Below are positions 1-5,245 of a stretch of DNA of 7,178 nucleotides, one piece after another; within the stretch, counting starts at the first letter, position 1; every line of letters begins with the position of its first letter. The position numbers and the translations under genes were made by a program. Source of the stretch: Prolixibacteraceae bacterium. Lineage in GTDB: Bacteria; Bacteroidota; Bacteroidia; Bacteroidales; Prolixibacteraceae. The DNA lies in the NCBI GenBank assembly GCA_027858145.1, contig JAQIDF010000322.1, positions 1-7,178 on the forward strand, in the 5' to 3' direction. Under the pieces are notes generated by a model, which was not told where the DNA came from, ran no database searches, and saw only the letters and a list, made by a program, of their open reading frames with translations.

Positions 1-416
1 ATGTTAAATGTGAAGATATCGTCAATCTCTTCCTCTTGACTTGGGGTCAGAACTGAGTTTTTATTTAAAAGTATAATGTTGTTTTGTTCAAGTTCGGGCA
101 CTATTTCATTATCAAAAATACGGTGAAATTCGAGTTGATATTTTGAAACCGTTTCATTTATCTGGTGAATTATCTTTGCCGGATTAACTTCCTTTATTTT
201 ATTGGGGATTAATTGAGCATTTTTCAGAAGTTGCCGGTAATAACTAACCCTTACCTGATAAAATTCTTCCAGGTTATTCGAGTATATAGCCAGGAATTTC
301 ATGCGTTCGAAAAGCGGGACACTATGGTCTTTTGCTTCTTCTAGAACCCTGTAATTGAAAGATAGCCAGCTTAGGTCGCGATTAAAATATTTGTATTCCC
401 GGTTTTTTTTGCTCAT
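1..416 (-). CDS. ppk1: Polyphosphate kinase 1, N-terminal part (runs off the window)
   Basis: PPK1 reversibly transfers the gamma-phosphate of ATP onto inorganic polyphosphate, usually at the membrane-associated face of the cytoplasm. Reading leftward from the ATG at 416-414, 138 codons are visible and the frame is open to the window edge. The family is normally about 690 residues, so only the N-terminal domain and the start of the head domain are present. The signature is clear: FNRDLSWLSFNYRVLEEA (residues 11-28), VPLFERMKFLAIYSNNLEEF (33-52) and VRV just after. N48 falls where PPK1 has the asparagine that contacts the adenine of ATP. The catalytic histidines lie beyond the edge. The gene begins 5 bp after the small Lys/Cys-rich gene, with no promoter-like sequence between them, so it is probably co-transcribed and perhaps translationally coupled. 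Family assignment is firm; full-length integrity cannot be judged. Confidence 0.93.
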   Translation of the reverse strand, partial: MSKKNREYKYFNRDLSWLSFNYRVLEEAKDHSVPLFERMKFLAIYSNNLEEFYQVRVSYYRQLLKNAQLIPNKIKEVNPAKIIHQINETVSKYQLEFHRIFDNEIVPELEQNNIILLNKNSVLTPSQEEEIDDIFTFN

Positions 417-421
417 GGTTG

Positions 422-547
422 TTAGATTTTTTCAGGCTTACACAGTTTGTCTTTCTTATTGGCAGAACGTGAACATTTTTTGCAAGTATGTTTTGGTTTT
501 TCAGGTTCTTTATAGTTTTTCTTTTTGCACTTTTTCTTGTTTCCCAT
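422..547 (-). CDS. Small Lys/Cys-rich protein of unknown function (41 aa)
   Basis: This is a short gene not recognised as a named family. It starts at the ATG at 547-545, directly after an in-frame TAA, so this is the only possible ATG, and ends with TAA at 424-422. The product has 41 residues: a lysine-rich head (MGNKKKCKKKNYKEPEKP, 1-18), a CKKC pair at C22 and C25, and further cysteines at C7 and C36. About 16 of 41 residues are lysine, so it is strongly basic. The CxxC plus C36 could bind a metal such as zinc, or form disulfides; the basic surface could bind nucleic acid or polyphosphate. Both are inference. It overlaps the last 38 bp of the kinase-RapZ gene in a different frame and ends 5 bp before ppk1. 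That gene-like packing, together with the non-random composition, supports a real gene. No Shine-Dalgarno site is seen, as expected for this phylum. Confidence 0.7.
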   Translation of the reverse strand: MGNKKKCKKKNYKEPEKPKHTCKKCSRSANKKDKLCKPEKI

Positions 548-1967
548 TTACATTCCAGTTTTGTTTCTCATTATGAATCAAAACCACTTTGACGGGGTAT
601 TTGTTTTGTATTTTTTTAGCCAATATTTCAGCATTGTAAACCGAACGGTGTTGCCCTCCGGTACAACCAAAACTGACACACAGGTGTTTAAAGCCTCGTT
701 CAATGTAGTTTTCAATGGTTGGAAAAACAATTTTTTCTGCATTTTCTTTAAAGTATTTAACCTCGTTATATTGTTCGAGGTAGTCGATAATAATTGGATC
801 CAGCCCGCTATAAGCTTTGTATTTTTCAATTCTTCCAGGATTTGGAAGCCCACGGCAATCAAATACAAAACCTCCGCCATTATCACTTGGGTCATCAGGA
901 TAGCCTTTTTTATATGAAAAACTTGTAATGCGTATGGTTAACTTTTCATTTGTCGTTTCTATGCGCTTTGAATAATGACTTTTTTTCAGAGAATCAATAA
1001 TTCTTCGTATTTCAGGAAATAAATTTTGACCAATTTTTTCATTTAAAAGGTTGTCCAGGTTTTCTATTGCTTCCGGAATATTTTGACTGAACCCGGGTTT
1101 GTGCTCTGTTAAACCACGAAAACCGTATGCACCTAATGCCTGTAAAACGCGAATAAGCGCAAATAAATAAAAATGTTCTTCAAATTTCTGAACATCTGTT
1201 TCTTGTATGCTTTGAAGTTTTTCAATGTATATATTGAGGAAAGCTTCGCGTTGACTGTTGTTAAGTCCGGTTTTAGGACTGTAAAGGAAAGAAGCTAAAT
1301 CGTACTGCAATGGGCCTTTTCGTCCTCCCTGGTAATCGATAAACCATAGATCATCGTTGTAGAGCATAATGTTGCGACTTTGAAAATCGCGGTACATAAA
1401 ATATCCCGATGGAGCTTTCATTAGAACATCGGTCAATATTTCAAAGTCATTTTCAAGCGCATTTTCGTTAAACGGAATTTTGGTTACTTTTAAAAAGTTG
1501 TATTTAAAATAGTTTAAATCCCACATAACCGACCTTTTGTCGAACGATTGCCTGGGATAACATTGAGTGAAATCAATGAGTGGCAAAGCTTTTATTTGAA
1601 TATCTAATAGATAAATAACTGCATTTTTCACTTCACAAAGTGTTTTAGCAGAGTATTTGTTTTTTTTGAAATATTGATAAAGTGTTTCATCACCCAAATC
1701 GGTTAACAGGTAATGTCTTTTATCTTCAGAAACAGCATATATTTCCGGAACATTGATACCCGAGGCTGCAAGTGATTTTGTAAAGCTAAAAAAAGCATTG
1801 TTCTCCTTTATGTCATCATTAAAAGCTCCCAAAACATAATGTTTTTTGCTTTGTATCCTGAAATACTGCCGGTACGAGCCCGACTCTTTCAATGGCTTAA
1901 TGGATGAAGGATGTTCTCCGAAGGTGTTGTAAAACAGTTGTGATAATATATTAGTGGCAGTATGCAT
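510..1967 (-). CDS. AmgK-like sugar kinase fused to RapZ C-terminal domain
   Basis: This 485-residue protein joins two domains. Residues ~1-330 form an aminoglycoside-phosphotransferase-type kinase related to AmgK (MurNAc/GlcNAc anomeric kinase). It has a nucleotide-loop-like GSYRQYFR (30-37), the catalytic loop YRDFQSRNIM (192-201, with D194 as likely base and N199), and the metal-binding IDYQGGRKGPLQYDLASFLY (210-229). Residues ~343-475 match the C-terminal domain of RapZ: SFSYKKGYP (349-357), FVFDCRGLPNP (367-377), GLD (388-390) and FGCTGGQHRSV (433-443). In enterobacteria that domain binds glucosamine-6-phosphate and the GlmZ RNA. The P-loop ATPase half of RapZ is absent and the kinase takes its place. 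A Tyr (Y192) stands where many APH kinases have His. The likely role is phosphorylation or sensing of a cell-wall amino sugar; the substrate is inferred. It lies 57 bp after DUF554 and overlaps the following small gene. Confidence 0.88.
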   Translation of the reverse strand: MHTATNILSQLFYNTFGEHPSSIKPLKESGSYRQYFRIQSKKHYVLGAFNDDIKENNAFFSFTKSLAASGINVPEIYAVSEDKRHYLLTDLGDETLYQYFKKNKYSAKTLCEVKNAVIYLLDIQIKALPLIDFTQCYPRQSFDKRSVMWDLNYFKYNFLKVTKIPFNENALENDFEILTDVLMKAPSGYFMYRDFQSRNIMLYNDDLWFIDYQGGRKGPLQYDLASFLYSPKTGLNNSQREAFLNIYIEKLQSIQETDVQKFEEHFYLFALIRVLQALGAYGFRGLTEHKPGFSQNIPEAIENLDNLLNEKIGQNLFPEIRRIIDSLKKSHYSKRIETTNEKLTIRITSFSYKKGYPDDPSDNGGGFVFDCRGLPNPGRIEKYKAYSGLDPIIIDYLEQYNEVKYFKENAEKIVFPTIENYIERGFKHLCVSFGCTGGQHRSVYNAEILAKKIQNKYPVKVVLIHNEKQNWNVNGKQEKVQKEKL

Positions 1968-2024
1968 TTTATTTATTAATGTTGGTTTTAAAAATGATTG
2001 TAATCCTTCTTCATAAGTTGCAGA

Positions 2025-2708
2025 TCAAGCAAACAAGTAAGCTAAAATTATTGAAAAAACAAGTGCTGGCAGCATATTGATAACCTTAATTTTTTTGATA
2101 TTCATAATTGAAAAACCAAGACCAATTAACATTAAGCCACCCACGGCCGTCATTTCATTTATAACCTGTTCAGGCATCAAGTTACCCAGCCAAAAAGATA
2201 AAAGAGTCAGTCCGCCCTGAAAGATAAAGAGAGGAATTATTGAAAACAGTACACCAATACCCAATGCCGAAGCCAGAGCCAGCGAACCAAATCCATCCAT
2301 AAGCGATTTAGCAATAAGCAAATCCGAATTGCCTTTTGTGCCTTCTTCAAATGCTCCTAAAATAGTCATAGAGCCCATGCAAAATAACAAAAAGGCAGTA
2401 ATCATTCCTTCTGAAAATGATTCGTTATCTGATTTTATTTTCCGTTTAACCCATTCGCTGAAACGATTGATATATTTTTCTATGTCAATCCATTCACCTG
2501 TAGCGGATCCTAATATCATACTAAAAACAAGGATGATAAAATTAGTGGTTTTCATGGCCATATCAAACCCAATATAAATAGTAAAAAGGCCAATACCCTG
2601 AAACACACGGTTTAATATTCTTTCAGGAAGTTTTGAGTGAAAAACATAACCGGCAACACTCCCGATAACAATTGTTCCAATATTTATGATTGTCCCTAAT
2701 AATAGCAT
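2025..2708 (-). CDS. DUF554 (YqgA/YdfK-type) integral membrane protein
   Basis: This is a complete 227-residue polytopic membrane protein of the DUF554 family, at the usual family length. The function of the family is not established; a transporter role is sometimes assumed. Hydrophobic segments lie near residues 2-22, 32-50, 54-70, 101-119, 137-175 (probably two spans), 187-203 and 210-226. A charged cytoplasmic-type loop (71-99) separates the third and fourth. Family hallmarks are visible: the early GTIINIGTIVIGSVAG (5-20), FCMGSMTILGAFEEG (109-123), KSLMDGFGSLALAS (134-147) and the FQGGLT stretch (163-168). It starts at the ATG at 2708-2706, divergent from the SDR gene across 119 bp. It is the first gene of the leftward cluster and the kinase-RapZ gene follows after 57 bp. 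No convincing promoter of the phylum's consensus was found upstream. Confidence 0.9.
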   Translation of the reverse strand: MLLLGTIINIGTIVIGSVAGYVFHSKLPERILNRVFQGIGLFTIYIGFDMAMKTTNFIILVFSMILGSATGEWIDIEKYINRFSEWVKRKIKSDNESFSEGMITAFLLFCMGSMTILGAFEEGTKGNSDLLIAKSLMDGFGSLALASALGIGVLFSIIPLFIFQGGLTLLSFWLGNLMPEQVINEMTAVGGLMLIGLGFSIMNIKKIKVINMLPALVFSIILAYLFA

Positions 2709-2775
2709 TTGTGATTATTTTTTTGGTGTATAGCGAAGATAATAAAAAAAGGTTGTAATTCTTTTTTCAGCAAGA

Positions 2776-2808
2776 ATTGGATTATATCTAATCAAAATGC
2801 TATTTTTC
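2776..2808 (+). promoter_or_regulatory. Possible promoter of the SDR gene
   Basis: An imperfect match to the Bacteroidetes promoter: ATTG at 2776-2779 (consensus TTTG), 21 bp, then TATTTTTC at 2801-2808 (consensus TAnnTTTG). There is one mismatch in each element. Transcription would start near 2812, leaving a leader of about 16 nt before the ATG at 2828. The DNA is AT-rich, so a chance match is possible. Confidence 0.35.
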
Positions 2809-2827
2809 GCCCAAATTAGACTATTTA

Positions 2828-3625
2828 ATGAAGAAAGTTATACTGATTACCGGAATTTCATCGGGTTTTGGAAAAGAAATGGCTCGTGTTTTAGTAGAAA
2901 AGGGACATGTCGTTTATGGTACAATTCGCAGTGATTGTGATGTTGCAAGGGGAGTTAAAACTGTTTATATGGAATTATCCGACACCGAATCGATAGATAA
3001 AGCTGTTTCTCATATTTTTAAAGAAGAAGGTCGTATTGATGTGTTGATAAACAATGCGGGGATGCACTCAGGGGGACCTGTTGAAGATTCACCGGAATCG
3101 ATTTTCCGAAAACAAATGGACATTAATTTTCATGGTTGGGTAAATACAATTAAAAAAGTTGTACCGCATATGCGTAAGCAAAAAAGCGGACTTATAATTA
3201 ACATTAGCTCAATAGGTGCCCTTACCGGCTTGCCCTTCCAGGGGGTGTATACTTCGGCAAAATTTGCTATTGAAGGATTAAGTTACGCACTGCGACTTGA
3301 ATTAAAGCAATTCAACATAAGTGTAGTGGTGGTAAATCCCGGCGATTTTAAAACCCGTAATGTTGAAACACGCGAAATATCGATTGTCGAAAGCAGTGTT
3401 TACGAAAAACAATTTAGAAAATCACTTGCTATAATTGAAAAAGAAGAAGGTAATGGTAAGGATCCTGAGATTTTGGCGAAGAAAATTGCGAAAATCGTAG
3501 AAAAGAAAAATCCTAAATATCGTTATCTTGTAGGTTCGTTTATTCAAAAAACAGCCGTTTGTTTTAAAAGAATAATGCCCGAGCGGCTTTTCACATTTCT
3601 GATATCGAAATATTACGGAATATAG
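2828..3625 (+). CDS. Classical short-chain dehydrogenase/reductase
   Basis: This is a complete 265-residue NAD(P)-dependent oxidoreductase of the classical SDR family, expected to be cytosolic. The Rossmann cofactor loop is TGISSGFG (8-15), followed by the NNAG motif (75-78), the catalytic serine S128 in INISSIGA (124-131) and the Y141-x3-K145 pair in YTSAK. The PGDFKT stretch (191-196) closes the nicotinamide pocket. R34 after the second strand (GTIRSD) suggests a preference for NADP(H), by analogy with other SDRs. The overall pattern resembles the 17-beta-hydroxysteroid/retinol dehydrogenase-like branch, but the substrate cannot be told from sequence. The C-terminal ~45 residues are basic and partly hydrophobic (KTAVCFKRIMPERLFTFLIS, 241-260), which may allow membrane contact. 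It is divergent from DUF554 and lies 182 bp before rpsF, which has its own promoter, so it is probably a single-gene unit. Confidence 0.9.
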   Translation: MKKVILITGISSGFGKEMARVLVEKGHVVYGTIRSDCDVARGVKTVYMELSDTESIDKAVSHIFKEEGRIDVLINNAGMHSGGPVEDSPESIFRKQMDINFHGWVNTIKKVVPHMRKQKSGLIINISSIGALTGLPFQGVYTSAKFAIEGLSYALRLELKQFNISVVVVNPGDFKTRNVETREISIVESSVYEKQFRKSLAIIEKEEGNGKDPEILAKKIAKIVEKKNPKYRYLVGSFIQKTAVCFKRIMPERLFTFLISKYYGI

Positions 3626-3672
3626 TTTTTTGGACTATAGAACGAATTATGGGTAATTAGTCTGTCGAAACG

Positions 3673-3703
3673 TTTGAAAAACAAGTTTTTATTATTATTT
3701 TTG
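3673..3703 (+). promoter_or_regulatory. rpsF operon promoter (Bacteroidetes type)
   Basis: TTTG at 3673-3676, a 19-bp spacer, and TATTTTTG at 3696-3703 match the Bacteroidetes consensus TTTG-N19-21-TAnnTTTG exactly. Transcription should begin around 3707-3710, giving a leader of roughly 100 nt before rpsF. It lies after the end of the SDR gene, so the ribosomal operon is transcribed independently. Confidence 0.82.
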
Positions 3704-3708
3704 CGCGC

Positions 3709-3762
3709 TCAATCCGCCGAATCCAAGTAACCGATTTTTTACCGGTCGTTTGCGCGGGTTGA
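3709..3762 (+). promoter_or_regulatory. Structured rpsF leader, candidate S6:S18 autoregulatory site
   Basis: The mRNA leader can fold into one long irregular hairpin. The outer stem pairs TCAATCCGC (3709-3717) with GCGGGTTGA (3754-3762), nine pairs with one G-U. CGAA (3718-3721) can pair with TTTG (3749-3752) next to a bulged C3753. The apical stem pairs ACCG (3730-3733) with CGGT (3743-3746) around a 9-nt loop. An asymmetric internal loop (3722-3729 against 3747-3748) separates the last two stems. Many bacteria carry an S6:S18-binding motif just before rpsF that imitates the 16S site and contains a CCG, letting the complex repress its own operon. Position, length and CCG content fit that role here, but I cannot confirm the conserved core by eye. 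A competing pairing of 3704-3708 with 3752-3756 is possible. Confidence 0.55.
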
Positions 3763-3807
3763 AAATGAGAGAAATACAAATTATAAATTTCTAAAAAGGT
3801 AATTTTT

Positions 3808-4158
3808 ATGATGAATCAGTATGAAACTGTTTTTATCGCTACTCCTGTATTGTCGGAAGCACAATTCAAGGAAGCTGTGACTAAATTCAGTAATCTTATC
3901 ACAGAAAATGGTGGTGAGATGATTAATGATGAAGATTGGGGGCTGAAAAAGCTGGCTTATCCTATCCAGAAAAAATCTACAGGTTTTTACCATTTGTTTG
4001 AGTTTAAGGCCGATCCGTCATTTATCGAGAAACTTGAACTTGAATACCGTCGCGACGAGCGTGTTATTCGTTTCCTTACTTTCAGGTTAGATAAATACGC
4101 TATTGAGTACAGTGGGAAACGTAAAAACAAGTTAAAAGCTAAAGCAGAGGAGAAATAG
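3808..4158 (+). CDS. rpsF: 30S ribosomal protein bS6
   Basis: This gene encodes bS6, which pairs with bS18 on the platform of the 30S subunit. The 116-residue product has the family pattern MNQYETVFIATPVLSE (2-17), the central DWGLKKLAYPIQKKSTGFYH stretch (43-62) and YRRDERVIRFLTFRLDKYAI (80-99), with a basic C-terminal tail (KRKNKLKAKAEEK). Two adjacent ATGs exist (3808 and 3811); the second gives the usual family N-terminus MNQYETVF, so the protein may be one residue shorter. It is first in rpsF-rpsR-rplI, with a perfect promoter and a structured leader upstream. In the Bacteroidetes ribosome, bS6 is one of the proteins near the pocket that holds the 16S 3' tail. Confidence 0.97.
   Translation: MMNQYETVFIATPVLSEAQFKEAVTKFSNLITENGGEMINDEDWGLKKLAYPIQKKSTGFYHLFEFKADPSFIEKLELEYRRDERVIRFLTFRLDKYAIEYSGKRKNKLKAKAEEK
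4147..4152 (+). promoter_or_regulatory. Shine-Dalgarno-like site before rpsR
   Basis: GAGGAG at 4147-4152 lies 9 nt before the rpsR ATG (4162). It is also the Glu-Glu codon pair at the end of rpsF, so protein coding alone could explain it. It is of interest because this phylum seldom uses such sites. Confidence 0.45.
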
Positions 4159-4161
4159 GTC

Positions 4162-4431
4162 ATGGCAGCAAATCAATCAGAAATCAGATATTTGACTCCA
4201 CCAACAGTGGATATCAAAAAGAAAAAATATTGCCGCTTCAAAAAGAACGGTATTAAGTATGTTGATTACAAAGATCCTGAATTCCTGAAGAAGTTCCTCA
4301 ACGAACAAGGTAAAATTTTACCTCGTCGTATTACCGGTACTTCATTAAAGTATCAGCGTAAAGTTTCACAAGCAGTTAAACGTGCCCGTCACATTGCTTT
4401 ACTGCCTTATGTAACCGATTTGATGAAATAA
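4162..4431 (+). CDS. rpsR: 30S ribosomal protein bS18
   Basis: bS18 binds bS6 on the 30S platform and contacts the central domain of 16S rRNA. The 89-residue product shows the family core KKKKYCRFKKNGIKYVDYKD (19-38), the stretch KKFLNEQGKILPRRITGTSL (43-62) and the basic helix KYQRKVSQAVKRARHIALLP (63-82) followed by the terminal YVTDLMK. The start ATG lies 3 bp after the rpsF stop, so translation of the two partners is probably coupled. Bacteroidetes bS18 also helps to form the pocket that holds the anti-Shine-Dalgarno tail of 16S rRNA. Nothing is missing or unusual in the coding region. Confidence 0.97.
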   Translation: MAANQSEIRYLTPPTVDIKKKKYCRFKKNGIKYVDYKDPEFLKKFLNEQGKILPRRITGTSLKYQRKVSQAVKRARHIALLPYVTDLMK

Positions 4432-4433
4432 AA

Positions 4434-4440
4434 AAGGAGG
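4434..4440 (+). promoter_or_regulatory. Strong Shine-Dalgarno site before rplI
   Basis: AAGGAGG at 4434-4440 lies 7 nt before the rplI ATG (4448), a near-ideal complement to the 16S anti-SD at standard spacing. It sits in the 16-bp noncoding gap after the rpsR stop, so coding constraint does not explain it. Such a site is rare in Bacteroidetes, and it fixes the rplI start. Confidence 0.8.
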
Positions 4441-4447
4441 ACAACTG

Positions 4448-4894
4448 ATGGAAATTATACTGAAAAAAGAGGTCCAGAACTTAGGTTCAAAAGACGACCT
4501 CGTAACTGTAAAACAAGGTTACGCACGCAACTATTTAATTCCGCAAGGATATGCAGTTATTGCTTCCGAATCGGCTAAGAAAATGATGGCAGAAAATATT
4601 CGCCAACGAGCCCACAAAGAAGCTAAGCTTAAGGCTGAAGCCGAACAGGTTGCGAAAAAACTGAATGATATAAAGGTAGTAATTGGTGCCAAAACTAGTA
4701 GTGCCGGAAAAATTTTCGGATCGGTTAACAATATTCAGCTTGCTGAAAAAATCGCTGAGCAGGGTGTTGATATCGAACGTAAGAACATTACAATACCGAA
4801 AGAGGGCGTAAAAGAAGTTGGTACTCATACTGCGAAAGTTAAATTGCACCGCGAAGTGGTGATTGACTTTGAATTTGAAGTGGTATCTGAATAA
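4448..4894 (+). CDS. rplI: 50S ribosomal protein bL9
   Basis: bL9 is the elongated protein at the base of the L1 stalk of the 50S subunit and is linked to translational fidelity. The 148-residue product is full length. The N-terminal rRNA-binding domain is MEIILKKEVQNLGSKDDLVT (1-20) followed by VKQGYARNYLIPQGYAVIAS (21-40), the family signature. A long charged connecting helix spans about 41-75 (rich in Lys, Glu and Ala). The C-terminal domain includes GKIFGSVNNIQLAEKIAEQG (87-106) and a final beta region with HTAKVKLHREVVIDFEFEV (127-145). It is the last gene of the operon, preceded by a strong Shine-Dalgarno site and followed within 50 bp by a terminator. Confidence 0.97.
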   Translation: MEIILKKEVQNLGSKDDLVTVKQGYARNYLIPQGYAVIASESAKKMMAENIRQRAHKEAKLKAEAEQVAKKLNDIKVVIGAKTSSAGKIFGSVNNIQLAEKIAEQGVDIERKNITIPKEGVKEVGTHTAKVKLHREVVIDFEFEVVSE

Positions 4895-4941
4895 ATCTTT
4901 TTAAACAACACTTTCGAACACAAATTTTCAAACAAACAGAT

Positions 4942-4976
4942 AAAAATCCATTCCTTTCCGGGGATGGATTTTTTTT
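4942..4976 (+). terminator. Intrinsic terminator of rpsF-rpsR-rplI
   Basis: AATCCATTCC (4945-4954) pairs with GGGATGGATT (4961-4970), ten pairs with one G-U, around the loop TTTCCG. The stem is extended by A-T pairs into a run of eight T (4969-4976). The five A at 4942-4946 would form a T run on the minus strand, so it may work in both directions. Confidence 0.9.
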
Positions 4977-5046
4977 GATTTCATGACTTTTTGATCCTTA
5001 AGTTCAGGTACGGTTTTACATCGAAAAATACTCCTTAAACAAATTG

Positions 5047-5170
5047 TTAATTAACCGGTTCATAAACCAATGTTAGCTTCTTAAAGTTCTGAACTTCTTC
5101 ATTATTTGGTATATTTAAACGCTCAAAGGTAAATGCTTTGTTTCCATGTTTTTTTCAAAAACGAGTACAT
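5047..5170 (-). pseudogene. Possible frameshifted small reading frame antisense to the eno promoter region
   Basis: On the minus strand, 35 codons are open from 5154 to a TAA at 5049-5047. They encode a protein-like sequence: KAFTFERLNIPNNEEVQNFK, then KLTLVYEPVN at the end. This frame has no start codon. An ATG at 5170-5168 lies in a neighbouring frame (MYSFLKK...) and would join it if one A were removed from the run of seven A (5149-5155 on the minus strand), giving a product of 40 residues. This could be a single-base inactivated small gene, a slippage-dependent gene, or chance openness over a short span. It runs toward the possibly bidirectional terminator at 4942-4976. No family is recognised. 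Confidence 0.25.
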
Positions 5171-5183
5171 TTTTGTACCTTTG
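5153..5183 (+). promoter_or_regulatory. eno promoter (Bacteroidetes type)
   Basis: TACCTTTG at 5176-5183 is an exact TAnnTTTG element. TTTC at 5153-5156, 19 bp upstream, is a one-mismatch partner for TTTG. Transcription would start near 5187-5190, about 57 nt before the ATG. The strong -7 element suits a highly expressed glycolytic gene. Confidence 0.72.
5165..5178. repeat. Inverted repeat overlapping the eno -7 element
   Basis: GTACA (5165-5169) and TGTAC (5174-5178) form a perfect 5-4-5 inverted repeat whose right arm covers the first bases of the -7 element. Its place would suit an operator for a dimeric repressor, but the arms are short and no regulator is known from this window. Confidence 0.35.
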
Positions 5184-5245
5184 TGGCGCTTTTTAAAAAC
5201 CAAGGAATAATCAAATAAGTTTAATAACTCTAAAAAAAAATAACA

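Larger units (their letters stand above)
4977..5245. other. Intergenic region before eno
   Basis: Between the rplI terminator and enolase there is no intact gene on either strand; ATG-started frames here reach only about 15 codons. The region holds a possible decayed minus-strand reading frame (5047-5170), the enolase promoter with an inverted repeat, and an A-rich leader of about 58 nt with a run of nine A (5232-5240) just before the eno start. The A-rich stretch before the ATG is typical of well-expressed Bacteroidetes genes. Confidence 0.7.

Noticed and set aside
578..895. 105-codon minus-strand frame inside the RapZ domain
   Set aside because: It is a shifted frame of the same strand as a conserved domain, and the sequence matches nothing recognisable.
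355..917. Plus-strand open frames (355-576 and 525-917) opposite the fusion gene and ppk1
   Set aside because: They lie antisense to well-supported genes and are rich in Phe, Val, Ile and Tyr, as expected from the complement of Lys/Glu/Asn-rich coding DNA. No domain is seen.
2734..2741. TATCTTCG on the minus strand as a -7 element for DUF554
   Set aside because: It has one mismatch and no TTTG-like partner 19-21 bp upstream.
3621..3645. TATAG/CTATA hairpin just after the SDR stop as a terminator
   Set aside because: The stem has only five A/T-rich pairs and no T run follows it. I see no convincing terminator for the SDR gene.
5047..5060. Overlapping palindromes TTAATTAA and AACCGGTT
   Set aside because: These short self-complementary words are common in AT-rich DNA, with no link to a gene start.
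5084..5096. AAGTTC-T-GAACTT perfect palindrome before eno
   Set aside because: It is about 90 bp upstream of the promoter, does not recur in the window, and lies in the possible decayed coding frame, so chance is the simpler explanation.
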